Shown piece by piece: positions 45,790-57,854 of a stretch of DNA of 64,000 bases. Made by a program: the position numbers and the translations under genes. Each line of letters starts with the position of its first letter. Position 1 is the stretch's first letter. The notes below the pieces were generated by a model. It saw nothing but the letters and a program-made list of their open reading frames with translations. It was not told the origin of the DNA and ran no database searches. The DNA is from Datnioides undecimradiatus (taxonomy: Eukaryota; Chordata; Actinopteri; Lobotiformes; Datnioididae). The stretch spans positions 2,095,047-2,159,046 of the forward strand of contig WARS01000071.1 of the NCBI GenBank assembly GCA_008933995.1, in the 5' to 3' direction.

Positions 45790-48015
45790 AGGGATCAGGC
45801 AGGCTGTGTTGCTCTGCCAACCATGATCCATTTAACACCCAGCATCCAGCCTCGGGACGTGACATCGTGTTCTTTAAATATTGTCTCAGTGGTTGGGATG
45901 ATGCTTGTTTCATGGATCTATGGTTGTCTCCTGCGCAATAAACGAACAACATAACAGTAAAAATGTTAAATATTAAATGAATACACCAACGATCCTGTCT
46001 GCTAAACGTTCCCTGAAGCTCTTTGAACCCAACAAAGTCTCAGGTCCAACGTCGGCATCAAGGAATCGATGGGTTAGCAGAAGAAGTCACAAGAGATGCT
46101 GCAGCAGAGACAGAGTGAAACATACAGGTCAACATCCAAGACACACCAGAATAGGAAAAAAGACTTTTATTTAAGTTGAAACATGACTGCTGAAAGGTTG
46201 ACATGGCTTAAAACTTCATCTCACTGTATTTATGACAGTTATACAACAGGATTTACTGTTTCTAGCCTTGGGTTGAACGACTGATTGTAGATCTGTCGGT
46301 TTCGCAAATGGTTTCACTAAAAGTATCCACGAATCAAGACCTTCGACAAACCCACATCAGGGTGGCAGCGCCCTCAACGTTCAGTTACTGCATGGTAGTT
46401 TTGGCAACACAGTGAGAACACAGGAGGAGAAACAGTTAATTTGAATGAATAAAACCTTTTTATCCAATGCATTCACAGTGTAACCTGAGCGATTTGCTTT
46501 TAAACACACTAATGTTAAATCCACGAGCACTTGTCTTGTCCCACATATCTGGACACTTTACTGTCGGCGCAGAGTGGTTTTAATCCCGGCGTGCTGAAGA
46601 ACCACTTCATTTAACAACAAAAACCGGCTAATTTCAGATCCTCACACACGCAGTGAAACACTATAAAAGATTAAAACTGAAGCTGCCGTTTGTAAAAACA
46701 GATAAAAGCTTTAATCAAAACGACCCAACCCTGGAGAGCCCATAAAAAAATAACCAATAAGACAAAAAGAATAAAATTGGAGGTGAACAAACAGTTGCTG
46801 CTGTTTTAATGAGAGCCCCCGACTGTTCAGAGATAAGTCTAATTCATTTAGTATTGAACCATCAAACAGACAGTTTAACGGCTCTTTGGGCTTTTCTCCT
46901 GCACAGAAAATGAACTTTGTTCTCCGTCCTGGAAGTTGCCGCCCATGTTTTGCTGAATGAAATTTGTTTCCGAAGCACTTGCATCATTTAGAGGAGCGCA
47001 GAGAAAGTTGTGATTGCAAACAGCCGATGGAAGTGGAGTCTGGAGAATCTGTGGGGGTGTTGAATTGTGAACAAGCTGCAATGGACCAAACCTCAAGACT
47101 CACATTTGGCTCGGTGAGACTGGGAAACCGACAAACAGAAAGCTGAGCACAACAAACACAGGCAGCCATGGCTGCTGAACGTACGCTGAAGGGGGGGGGG
47201 GTGAGTTTTACAGGGTTTCTATGGTAACCGCCATTCACAGAGAGCGTTTCAGTGCCTGGACCCCAGCCTGTGGAGGTGTTTGGTCCGCTGGCTACCAGCA
47301 GCCGCAGGCTATTGGCTCCTACCTGGTGCCAGCTGACTTCATAAAGAGGGAGGAACTCACCTGATCTGATTGTGGTCCCAGTTCCTTGCACTTTGCAGGA
47401 TCTGGATCTTTGTTCTCCAAAGGTGATCCTGTTCTCTCCAGTTCGTTATACCTTTTGGCCACCCTGGAGTCATCCGTCAGCTCCACCTGCTTCCAGACAC
47501 ATTGTAAACAAACACCTGGTGTTTAATCTCAGCAGTCCTGTCTGCGTGGACGCTTGGAATCAGCTTCAACTGAACAGCTCCAAAGCTTCTTCACTTTTGA
47601 TGCTTGTGACACATTCGAGACGTTCGCTCTCTGCTTCTGGAAAGGACTCTTTGCATGAGCCGGTAAGACCTAGAGAGCAACCAACATGCTTACGCTTGTA
47701 AACAACCCAGATAAATATGTGACAGTTAGGAACCAACACCACCAGTGTAAAGTCTCTTCTACCTGACACGCTTCTGCTGCTACCTGTGTTTTTCCTACCT
47801 AGAGTCTTAATTTGAGCTCAATACCCAGGACTGGCTTTGATCTAAGTCTTAACACAGATATAAACTCAGCGGTGACCTTTCATTTGCTGACTTTAGTCTG
47901 TATCTGTGCGTCTTAAACAGCATTTGTGGGTAAAATCACACCCTGCAAACTAATTCATAACGATGAGGCAAAGTCCAAGCAGCTCACGTCTGCTGGTGTC
48001 CCCTCGTACTCGTTA
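45790..48015. other. Unique DNA between the two family B copies, no gene seen
   Basis: 46540-46800 is AT-rich. Eleven G in a row lie at 47191-47201. The 135-codon minus frame at 46984-47391 crosses this G run and is not supported. Confidence 0.4.
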
Positions 48016-48021
48016 CTAGCT

Positions 48022-48130
48022 CGGTGGAGCCTGCTGAGTCCAGCGGAGTGACAGCTGGAGTGATGAGGTGTTTCCCCTCTGAGTGGCCCCGTGGCTGACT
48101 CAGACAAACAGCTCCTCAACCAGCGTAACG
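48022..48130 (+). repeat. Dispersed repeat family B, copy 2
   Basis: GTGGAGCCTGCTGAGTCCAG, then TGATGAGGTGTTTCCCCTCT, GAGTGGCCCCGTGGCTGACT and AAACAGCTCCTCAACCAGCG. Diverged counterpart of 45677-45785, 2.3 kb away in direct orientation. Confidence 0.5.
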
Positions 48131-48134
48131 AGGC

Positions 48135-50565
48135 AGAAGCGGCCACAACAGACAATTCCTCCTGGTGTCTGTCCACACAGAGCCGGGTTTACGAACGGTG
48201 TTGTCCATCTCAGAGAGGCACCGATTCAGATTTATCTGGCAAAACACGGCAGGTCGCTGTTGTGCAAAATGCAAAATACACAAAGACAGTCAGGGGGGAG
48301 GGGGGGCATCACCTTTCTCCAGGGTGTTGAAGGAAACCCAGTACAAACCTTATGTATCACAGTATTTACAGTATCTTGCCTGTTTAATGTAACGTCTCCA
48401 AGTTGAGGCAAGTGCAAACGCTGCCATTCATCCAAATGCTGCCCAATGCAATCCAAGTTCAAGTGTTTTAAATCGGCTTCACTGGCTCATATGCACTTGA
48501 GCATGGACTTTATAGAGGACTGATGAGCTGTGAGAAAGAAAAGGATAGAAGTTAACAAGCTTCACTTCCAGCAAAGCCAAAGTCTTTCGCCACCTGGCAG
48601 CCGCCCTGCCCTGGTTTGAGTGAATGACGAGAGAGCCATACCTTTAGTTTCAGTGGTCATCAGAACATATTAACATCATTTCTGACAAACAACACAATGA
48701 AATGTTTGGTGGCTTTGCTCCAGAATGACCTTTCTCACCATCGGTCATGTGGGATTTCACGACACCGCCTTCTTTTTCGGCTCAGTCCAGAACGTGATCC
48801 GTGATTTGGCGCCGTCGGCTCGTCGCAACAGAGCGATCTCGAGCTAAACTCGTCTGCAGCTCGTCTGGCTAACCTGCCACTGAACCGGTTTGCATCACCT
48901 GGAGTGACCTAAAGACTCCACCTCGTCTATTTCTGCACGAAGCTGCGTCAAGATCCACGGAGCGGACTCCGAGACGTTCAACATCAAGGTTAAAGAAATG
49001 GTACGGTCCACTTTAGGGGTGTCTGATAATCATATGATCTTGTAGAGTTGCAGCTGAGGAGCACGTATAATTGTTTTAACCCCTTTCGGAGGGGTGTAAG
49101 TCCTAATTAGGGTGGTTGGTGCTCAGCAATTCGTCATGAGAAGGGCGTTTTAGATTGAGAAGAGTAGCTGAGATGTACGTTAATCTCTTCCACAGAAGAT
49201 CTGTGTCGTGCAAACAACGAGAAAACACTATTAATTAGTTTTATTTAAACTGTTTCGCCTCCATTTTCCTCTCATATGAGCAGAGCCCTCGTCGCCGTCA
49301 CCTCTCCTGCTGACGGGTGGAGGCTTCACTGAAATGTGCCCCCTGTCTCCAGCTGCTCCTTCTCACCTGTAACGAGCATCGCCAATAAAGAGCACCCACC
49401 GGCTGCAGATGAGCCAGCGCAGCGAGCTGACAGTGTGTGTGTGCGGCGACTTCATGGCACGGAGAAGAGACGCCGGTGCACAACAGAAGATTCAAGGCTG
49501 CGGTGTGTTTTATCTGCTTTTACACTCTGGACCTGCCACGTTAATAACGGCAGATACACAGAGCCGGAGCACAACGCTGCAGATCTGATATCGAGCACGC
49601 AGAAGACATCCAGGCAGCAGGTCTGGGTCTTTAAGGCTTCGTCTCTTGCTTTCTCTCACTTTGTTACTCGCTTTCAATTTAAGTTCCACATTCGTTCATC
49701 CCCCACTCCAATTAGTTTACTTAATTTGCCCATGAAATGATGCAGCGTCCACGTCCGCTGTAAAAGCACTTTGTATTTAGCACCGAAGAGTGACCCATAA
49801 TTGAGCTGTGAACGCGAATCAGAGGCTAATTACGCTTCGTACGGTGCGTACAGCTGCACATTATTAGATGCTCATCTATTACAGAGCGATGGTTTGCAGC
49901 TCTTTGGTGACAGTCCAGGTGAGCTGCAGCACCAGGGTCAGCTTTGCCAGGTTTTGCGGCGTTGCAAAGAGGAAGTCTTATTTGGCAAGTTTCACCACTT
50001 GGCAGCCATCTTGGCAGCCATCTTGGCAATGCCCCTGGTATCCAGTGGCTTTATGGGATTTAAAACGCCTTTTCCCCAACTGGTTATACTGACACCATCG
50101 GCACTTAGCTGATACCAGACCGTCAACTCGCTGCTGTTTCGGTCTGCTGACCTCAGAGGAGTGGGCGGGTTGTTCCTCATTCAGCGTCCGTTTGGCAGCC
50201 GCTCCCTCCAGCCACCAGATCAATCGAAACGATCGTGAATCGCCGCTGTTTTCCTGCGTCGGTGTACGCCGGCCGCATCATTAGGAAGCAGAAAAATGGC
50301 TTTTCTGGTGGAGGAAGCGGTGGAAAATGTGTCCTGCAGCCGTTTCCTACTGAAACTGCTTTAAGATATTAAACCTGTGTTCATTTAACATGACTGCACT
50401 GTTGGGTGGGTGTTTGACTCCAGAGTGTTACAGTCCGTGATGAAACCGTCCCACAGGTCTTCTCGCACATATAACCTGGTGTTTTTAGCTCTCTGCAGAC
50501 CGCCACCACGTCTGCTCTACCTGCGGCTCCTCGTAGTTCACGGTGGCGATCAGGGTTGCCATTAG
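48135..50565. other. Unique DNA, no gene seen
   Basis: A G-rich run, GGGGGGAGGGGGGGC (48293-48307), could form a quadruplex. A 14-base unit, TTGGCAGCCATC, is repeated near 49999-50027. Minus frames 49978-50223 and 49826-50029 overlap plus frames and carry no known motif. Confidence 0.4.
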
Positions 50566-50568
50566 ACA

Positions 50569-50823
50569 CGGCCTCATAGCTCGGTTTGGTAAAGTCTCAG
50601 TGCAATCAACACCAAAACTAGTTGGACGCCTGCAAGCAGGACAATAACTGACCCATCCCATAAACATTTAGCGCCAGCTGCTGCTGTGTTTTCATTATTG
50701 TGCTCTTACAGTTCTTGTTCCCTCTAGCTGCGTCACTGTCATCTTCTATGTTTGTTGAATGCTCAGCGTGGAGCAGCACAGTGAATCCTGAGGCCAGTCG
50801 GGCCTGAAAACACACTGTTACTC
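50569..50823 (-). repeat. Inverted-repeat pair 1, left arm
   Basis: This 255-base arm is the reverse complement of 51930-52252 apart from about 5 substitutions in the inner 135 bases, more differences in the outer half, and a gap. The other arm carries about 75 extra bases near 52067-52143, and this arm has about 9 extra near 50600-50608. In the minus strand the inner part reads CFQARLASGFTVLLHAEHST..., the same as the right arm. Outer limits are CGGCCTCATAGCTCGG here and its complement there. No flanking target-site duplication was found. Confidence 0.85.
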
Positions 50824-51112
50824 AAGACATTGTCTCGCTGTGAGTGTTTTGGATATCAGAAGCAAGACATCAAACTTTTCTATTAAGCATCAAACATTGC
50901 TGAACCCTTTTCTGTGCAGAGAACATGCATACGTCATCCCGCTTTTCAGCTGAGACCCGACCACTTCAGTCCATGAAGACCATCACTGGAAAATGTTGCT
51001 GAAGCACGGTCACTCTGTCTTCTGAGTTAAAGGAGGAGGAGGAGGGTGTGCACAGAGGCTGCTGGTGTTTCCCTGTACCGGCCATAGGGGGCAGTGATGT
51101 TCAGGCTTAGTG

Positions 51113-51172
51113 GGAGTGAGGGACAGAGTGGGGCAGGTAGCAACCCTACCTGCCCCACTCTGTCCCCACTCC
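51113..51172 (+). other. Near-perfect hairpin, 27-bp stem, 5-base loop
   Basis: The left half GGAGTGAGGGACAGAGTGGG GCAGGTAG (51113-51140) pairs with 51146-51172 over the whole length, with one bulged A (51119). The loop is CAACC. The stem is GC-rich and so very stable. As RNA it would fold as a short hairpin, but the loop is small and the stem a little short for a standard microRNA precursor. A recent local inverted duplication is an alternative. Confidence 0.9.
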
Positions 51173-51289
51173 TTCATGTGTTTGTGTTTGTTTGCTTCTT
51201 TGATAAATTATTAAGTGTGACCTGGTGCAGACAGGGACAGGTAAAGGAGGAGGATGGAAAAGAAAAAAAGGGTCATATTAAGAAACCAG

Positions 51290-51305
51290 TGTGTGTGTGT
51301 GTGTG
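51290..51305. repeat. Short (GT)n tract
   Basis: Eight GT units. Confidence 0.85.
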
Positions 51306-51929
51306 AGGCAGTGGTGTTGTGGTGTTGTGGGGGGGGTGATGTTTAACTAACCTGAGTCGACTGTCGCGTGCAGCCTGCAGACAGATGGCTCAGCAGCATG
51401 ACGTGAAAGTCAGACAGCAGAGTCTTTTATGTGTTTGTCGGTAAAGCGGGATCGTTCCATGAGCTCCCTGGAGATAAAGGCGCGCGAATGTAAGTAAAGT
51501 CAGCGCGGAGACAAATGTCAGCTCATAAGCACGAAGCCCGCAGCTCGGCTGTGCCGCGCTTGTTTTCTTCTTTTGTGTATTGGCGTTAAATTGTTTACCA
51601 TCCAGCGTGTGTTTGTTTTTTATTTAATGGATGACAGACTGTTTCGCCTGCTGCCCCGGGGGATAATGTGTGTTTCTGTAATAGATATACTGCGTTAAGA
51701 CGGCTCGATATGGTGAGACCCTCTGCATTGAAACGCCAAAGCAGTTTCCCCTCTTTAAACAGAGGTCGGATGGACTTTCCTCCATACAGGAGAGTAAAGT
51801 TAAAGTCAGTGTTAACACAACAAAAGCCGTCTCTCATTGTGATAACAATAAATTAAGATAACTCTAATCCTGATGGCGACAGTTTTGTTCTTTTTGGTTA
51901 CAACAAGACAATGCCAGAGTGTCTCTGCT

Positions 51930-52252
51930 CAGCAACAGTGTGTTTTCAAGCCCGACTGGCCTCGGGGTTCACTGTGCTGCTCCACGCTGAGCATTCAACA
52001 AACATAGAAGATGACAGTGACGCAGCTAGAGGGAACAAGAACCGTAAGAGCACAATAATGAAAACGCTGAGAGGAAAAAAGACTTTAAACAGGTGGAAAA
52101 ATATCAATAAATCGATCAAACGGACTCTGAACCTCCACCCTGACGGCAGCAGCTGGTGCTAAATGTTCATGGGCTGGGTCAGTGATTGTCCTGCTTGCAG
52201 GCGTCCAACTAGTTCTGACGTTGAGACTTTACCAAACCGAGCTATGAGACCG
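51930..52252 (+). repeat. Inverted-repeat pair 1, right arm
   Basis: This longer arm contains a plus-strand open frame (start 51911, end 52162) that covers the inner 150 bases shared with the left arm and then the 75-base segment found only here. Within the shared frame the two arms differ at five codons: CAA/CAG, TCG/TCA, GGG/GGA, CGT/TGT and ACG/ACA. Four of these are synonymous, one Arg/Cys. This hints at a former coding region, but the number is small and three of the five are CpG transitions. The protein sequence resembles nothing I know. Confidence 0.85.
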
Positions 52253-52254
52253 CT

Positions 52255-53125
52255 CCTACGTGTGAATCCCACCATTTTTAAAGCGTGCATCAGATCCTTT
52301 CTTCTCATTTGAAAACTCTCTCTTTGTAAACTCTTTGAAAACTCTTTGTATTCTGGTTTCAGGTAAAGACGATTGTTTCGTTCTTACAGCTCGAAACATG
52401 ACGATGTGAAGGCCTCAACGCAAGCGCGCCTAAACTACCAGACATTCGCATGCAGACGTGAATCACACCGATCTTAAGTCTCTCAGAAAACGTGCCAGAG
52501 AAGATAAACGCCTGGAGTGAAAACCTGCACGAGTGAAGCCTCGTAGAGTCGGCTCGGTAAAGGAAAACCCCGAGAGCTGAATCCTGCAACAGATTGTCAA
52601 GATATACGCTGAGCAAGACGGGAGCTGAACATAAAGCCTCTTCCTGAGCGTCTCCGGTGTTAAAAAGCCCAAAATAAAAAAGGGAAAAATGTTTTATTCT
52701 GAAATGATAAGTGGACCTCGAGACGCCTCAAGGGCACAAAAACAAACATCAGCGAGGATATTGAAACCATTTTTAACACTTTCATTTGAACCTTCGTGGA
52801 AACCGGGAGGCGACGTGAATCTTGAATCCAATCTGAATTCATCAAAAAATAAACCGAGCAGCGTAATATGAGCGCTGTATTGCTTTGAATAAGAGTTTCA
52901 GCTAAAATGGGATTTCAATCAGTTCCCTTTAAAAATGGCATCCCTGTTCATAGGAGGGTCTCGTAGGCGGGCAACTGATCTCAAGAAGCGAGAACAGATC
53001 AGCCACCTTTAGTTTATGCCTGAGATTAAGTTCTGCTAATTTCACATTAAAGTTTAATCTTCTTGTGAAATAATGACCTGCAGACCTCGAAACCTGTCCA
53101 ACGACATCTGGTGCAGACGCCGCCC
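52255..53125. other. Unique DNA, no gene seen
   Basis: 52310-52350 has three copies of an AACTCTTTG-like word. Frames of 60 to 85 codons on both strands are unsupported. Confidence 0.45.
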
Positions 53126-53129
53126 CTTT

Positions 53130-53651
53130 TATATAACGGTGCTCAGACCAAGCGGCAAAACCTCCGGGGCTCAAACATGAAGCTGCAGCTCCCTGAGCGT
53201 CCACCAGAGGCTCCAGCAGTGAGTCAGTCCCCATAGACCCCCATGTTAAAATGCAGCAGTAAACATGTTTACAGCCTGGTACAAACAACGGTTTGGTCTC
53301 TGCAGCTAGTTTCCCCGTTCATGACGACTGTACGGGCTGAATTTATATAGAACTCACTGCTTTAAATCAGATTAACACCTGAAGTTATGCAGAATGAAGG
53401 GGCGGGGCTTCTTTGACTGTCTGCTAGCTGTCTGCCGTGTTCCAGCTAACATGCATCATTCGGCCCCGCCTCACCGCCGCCCACCTGACACCTCTTTTCC
53501 CATTTTTGGATTAGCAGGGAGTTAGGTGACGTCACGTACTGCCAAGATGGCCGACGTCCAGATCCACCACACACCGAGCTTCACGGTCGCTCTGCAGAAA
53601 CATCTGGGTGACGTCAAGGTGGCTCCGCCCATGTTTCTATTCAGTCTACAG
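53130..53651 (+). repeat. Dispersed repeat family A, copy 2
   Basis: This is the more complete copy. It begins around ATATAACGGTGCTCAGACCA and GGCAAAACCTCCGGGGCTCA, enters the 205-base block shared with copy 1 at 53215, and keeps the segment TTCGGCCCCGCCTCACCGCC that copy 1 has lost. It ends through CCAAGATGGCCGACGTCCAG, GAGCTTCACGGTCGCTCTGC and GTGACGTCAAGGTGGC to CAGTCTACAG. From memory these words form one teleost repeat whose consensus ends in ACAGTCTATGG. No coding potential. Confidence 0.8.
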
Positions 53652-53654
53652 CTT

Positions 53655-55915
53655 AAACTCTTGCTGAGTTGATAACCAGCATCATGTGACTGCTTGGACT
53701 GCCTGGAGCTCACTCGGCAGGAAGAAGAAATTAGATAGTAGAGGAAACAACTCCTTAAGCAACTTTACATACTTAACAAGCCTGAGATTGTTGGTTTCAC
53801 GGCCGTAATGACGACTGCGACCTGCAGATTTGATCGTCTCGCACGGGCTTTTTCTGCTTGTTCCTGCACAAACGATCTGATTGTTGAGGTTAATATACCA
53901 AAAGTACACGCCTGTGGTTTAATTTGCAGGGTGTAGTTGCGAGATAAATTGGCGCATGCTCTGTCTTTGCGACACGGGGGAGGTGGCGGTGGTGGGAGTG
54001 GGGATAACAAAGACCACTTCCACCAACGCTGACGTCACGTGCGCGCCCACCACAGCCGGCAGCAGGCTAATAATAAATACATTATTCATAGTCAGGACCG
54101 CAATATAGGAGACTCTCCTGGGAGAAGCTGGGATAGGATTTGAGCTCAGGTCAGCAGAGGGCCATCTGCTACAGAAGAAGTGTGTTTAATGAGTCCTCAG
54201 TGGTCTCCAGGTTCCTTCAGCCTTTGGAGCCTTTAGACAGCATCAATAAATAAACGACGCTACAGAGCACGAAAACGATTCCCAGCGGCTCTTCTGCTAC
54301 TTCCTTATCATCTTCATCTGGGGACGGTTCACTGAGCGGACGAGCTCTTTTCCTTTTCTGGCCACTTACCTGTTTCATAATCGCGCTCAAGTGTTGCGAT
54401 TTAACAGATTTGACCGTTTTTGTGAAATCTGTCAAGTGTCGTTCGTTCGGCTCCCTCGTCCTCAGATCAGCGGAGCTCAGTGAGTTATGTGGGTGAAGTG
54501 CTCAGTGATCAAGTACAGCTATTAGCTCTGCAGCCAAACTGCAAAGTGAAGGTTTTATCATATTCTTCTGACAAAGAGTAGCTCAGTATTGACAAATGCT
54601 CTTTTGCATTTGAACCGTCCACTTTGAATTTGTACTCGATTTCATGCAGCTTCCAATGAATTGCTCTGAAATCGCAATCAAAACTCCAATTTAACCAAAA
54701 GCTGGTTCATCTTAGAGTCCCGTTATTCACAAAACCCCCTGCAGTGAAGACCGGTTACAGCGAAAGTGACTAAGGAACCTATCTGAACCCAAACAACGAC
54801 CTTTTCCGAAGCTTAACCAACTTGTATTGGTGCCCAAACCAAACCCAAGTGCAATGGTTTCACAGCTGTAAGCACATGTTTATTATCGTTACCGTGACGA
54901 CAAATGTCACCTGACGTTGTCTTTTATTGCATGTCCAAATACACTAACATAATAAGGGCATAACTCTGGAGAGATCTTTGGATATTTTTGGGTGTTGGGT
55001 CAAGTGGGACATGTGTCCGATTTTCAGATATTGGTGTTTTCGGAATAACGGGCTGGTGGAATATGTATTCGACTCTCTCCTGCCAACATCTCTTGCTTAT
55101 TTTCTGGTGCCATATTCATTTTTTTATGCACATCAGCCTCCAGTTCAGTTAAATCAAGCAAGAATCATCAGTTGGCGACTCAAAGTCACGACTACCTGTG
55201 ATTACAGCGCCACATCCCGGCTGTTGTCATGCGTCCTGAAGGGCTGCACCTGCCCGGGGTTCGAAGCTCAGGAGGCCGAGCAAATGTTTGAAATAGATAT
55301 TGCAAAGCAGCAAAGTTACTTTAAATGTGCGCAGTGGATTTTGTGTGGAAAATGTGGATTAGATAGACACTATTACACTCTAATTACCCCGGCTAATTAC
55401 TTTCACTCTGCATTCATGCCACCTAGTCACTACACCGTATGTGTAACCATGGTTACTGAATAACCTTTTCACGATTATATACCGTTTGGTTACACAGATC
55501 ACTCGCATGACATTTATAAGTCACAGATGGATTATGGAAACATCTTGATGGTTTAGGCGTTGGATCCACGGGAAATAGCGATGTGTGCGAACAAACGGCG
55601 CCGTGGTTCAGTTTCCTGGTTGAGTTTGTGTTCTAAATGCTATAAAATGCTAAACTAAAGTGCTAAACTTAGCTGACGGTTCACACTTCCGTTCACTTTG
55701 GAGTTTTAATAGTGTTTGAACGAAGGAGCGGAGCGTGGAAGCTTCCTGATGGTGCAGCCGTGCACCGAGGTGAAGCGTCTCAGCCACGCAGCATTGACTC
55801 AGAGAAACAAACCTGACGCCTGAGAGTGAGCCAAGCACACAGACCTGAGCGTTCCTAACATCACTGTGCTTCACCGGGCATCAAACTGACACACAGCCGG
55901 AAAATCACTGTTTGA
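53655..55915. other. Unique DNA with the longest plain open frame, no gene supported
   Basis: The plus frame 54978-55463 (161 codons) is not driven by a simple repeat, but it begins in AT-rich DNA, contains no known domain, and is rich in Cys, Trp, Phe and Tyr in the way random frames are. There is no acceptor or Kozak-like context to support it. 54540-54960 is plain AT-leaning sequence. Confidence 0.4.
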
Positions 55916-55919
55916 GACT

Positions 55920-55920
<1 letters not shown>

Positions 55921-55947
<27 letters not shown>
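55921..55947. repeat. (CA)n microsatellite
   Basis: Thirteen CA units. It forces the C-terminal Cys-Val run of the minus frame 55919-56212. Confidence 0.95.
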
Positions 55948-55949
<2 letters not shown>

Positions 55950-55951
<2 letters not shown>

Positions 55952-57850
55952 TAATAGTTCATTACTAGCAATCTGTGTGATCGGATCAGCTGAGGTCATA
56001 AAAACAACATATGACTTACCAACAGTGCACAACACTGCCGACCTCAGCGCGGGTTCACCCTCCTGTCTGGCGCGGATAACGCCCATGACCAGCGGTGGCG
56101 TTTGGCAGCAGTCTGTTTGTTTTGGTGGTCCTTCGGCGCAATAAATGACAACTTTGTGTCTGCGCGGCTGCCATGACGACCAAAATACCCTTCTGGGATG
56201 AAAAGATCTCATGTGGTCTCATGGTGTCAGGCTCTCAGAGTCGGGGGGGGGGCAACAACAACAACAACAACAGCAAAAAATAATGTTTTTGCAGGTGGAA
56301 ACTCAGCAGAAAGGATCAGTGATCGAAGCTTCACAAGCCGTAACTCCAGTTTGTAACTAATTAATGACAGGTCCCATCAAACTGTGTGTGGTGCAGTAAA
56401 TAACAAAGGTCAAAAGACTGTTTTTGCATCCATCTGGTCTAATTTTAAGGGAAATGTCCTTATTGCGTCAAAATAAACCTTCTGTGATGAAACATCTCGA
56501 TCCAGAAGATCAGATTCTTTTAATAAATTCGTGTTTTGTCGTTCATTCACAATTTCTCCAACAAATTCAAACAAATTAGAGAAAAGAAAATCCATTTTCT
56601 TCACTTTTTGCAGCGTATTTATTCAGATTTTCCTCTTTTTTCCTCAAAAATATAAGAAACACATGCAGCATCAAGCAAGAAAAGAGGGGGGGGGTTAAAT
56701 TCAAGCAAATATAGTTAAAATATCATAAATAATCATATAAACAACAGCTTATGCTAATGCACAAGACTGAAAAATGGAGTATAAGACACAGTAACGGGAT
56801 GAAAAACATTATTGTTGTACACAGTGTTGCATTTCAGTCAGTCCCCGGGCACACGCAGGGGTGAGATGCTGCTTTCTTATGACAAGTCATGCTCCTGCTA
56901 TCACCATCATGTCAAACACGCAGACACGTCGGGGCACATTCTCTGCTGCTGGCATTCTGGGAAACGTAGGACTTATCTGGAATACAAAGGGGCCACAGAG
57001 GCTAGCTGGCTCAGTTTGTACTGTGAGCATGCTCGCTGTGTTACAGCTTCTGCAAACCCCCTGGCTCTGTTTGTCACGGGTTCAGGAGGGTCTCTCCCCA
57101 CGGCCTGTGACAGTGTGGGGGTGCACTTGATCACACAGTCGCATCTCGCAAATGACTGTCATTCAAATAAGTTTGCAGGACTTAATAGATAACAAATATG
57201 GCATTTGCATCTTGCATCTTGCAGCAGGTTGCACATTCGGTGAAACAGGCCCTGAACTGTATCTGAGACAGAGCGTCCAGCCTCGTCTGTCAGTCAGCAC
57301 TTTATTAATAGTCCAGTGAGACAGAGCAAATCAGTGTTTAAAGAACTGTCTCCGTCCGTTCAGGATGAATGAAAAGAATAACGCATCAGGCCGTGAGCGC
57401 GCAGTGACGTTTGCACACTCAGCAGCTTGACTTTGTGACCTTCCTCACACACCGAGCTGAGTTCTGCCACTTCAACCAACGTTTTTTATATCAAACTGAC
57501 GCGTGTGTCTGGTGTTTGGCCGCTTCGGGCAGAACTGCAGGTAGTAATAACAAACAAGGAAGTCACTATTGCAGCGATCAACTGTCACGTGACCAGACAA
57601 CGAACTGCAGCATCACTCTTACTTTGCACTTATCACCCACATCTGACCCGTGACATCACCTCGGTGGTTTCATCGGACCGGGAACCTGATGCCTCGTTAA
57701 CGGGGAAGGTAACGTGATTACAGCAGCAGGTTGTGTTACACACGTGGACCCCTCTTAACTGCAGGTTCTGCTTTATCATCGCAACACACAGGGGTATACG
57801 CGCGGGTGCACGTGCTGTGTGTGTATGCACAGTAACGCGGTGTAAAGATT
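55950..57850. other. Unique DNA, one ZNF143-like site, no gene seen
   Basis: A G run followed by (CAA)n lies at 56246-56272. GCATTCTGGGAAACGTAG (56952-56969) is a two-mismatch relative of the ZNF143/THAP11 promoter element. The 126-codon plus frame 56812-57192 crosses this site and has no recognisable domain. 57650-57850 becomes richer in CpG towards the likely promoter. Confidence 0.4.
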
Positions 57851-57852
57851 GT

Positions 57853-57854
<2 letters not shown>

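Larger units (their letters stand above)
50824..51929. other. Spacer of inverted-repeat pair 1
   Basis: About 1.1 kb holding a near-perfect short hairpin (51113-51172), a short (GT)n at 51290-51305 and a run of seven G near 51331. No frame larger than 80 codons is credible. AT-leaning at 51540-51640. Confidence 0.6.

Noticed and set aside
51084-51101. Second CTCF-like site (CATAGGGGGCAGTG)
   Set aside because: The GGGGGCA core is good, but the CCASYAG half is out of register by one base.
53529-53540. CRE-like TGACGTCA words
   Set aside because: They are part of dispersed repeat family A and so not specific to this locus.
54978-55463. Plus-strand frame of 161 codons
   Set aside because: It is the longest frame not driven by a simple repeat, but frames of about this length are expected by chance in 64 kb. 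There is no domain, no splice context and no codon pattern.
56812-57192. Plus-strand frame of 126 codons
   Set aside because: No known domain. A second overlapping frame with a hydrophobic stretch (56861-57130) is as plausible, so neither is supported.
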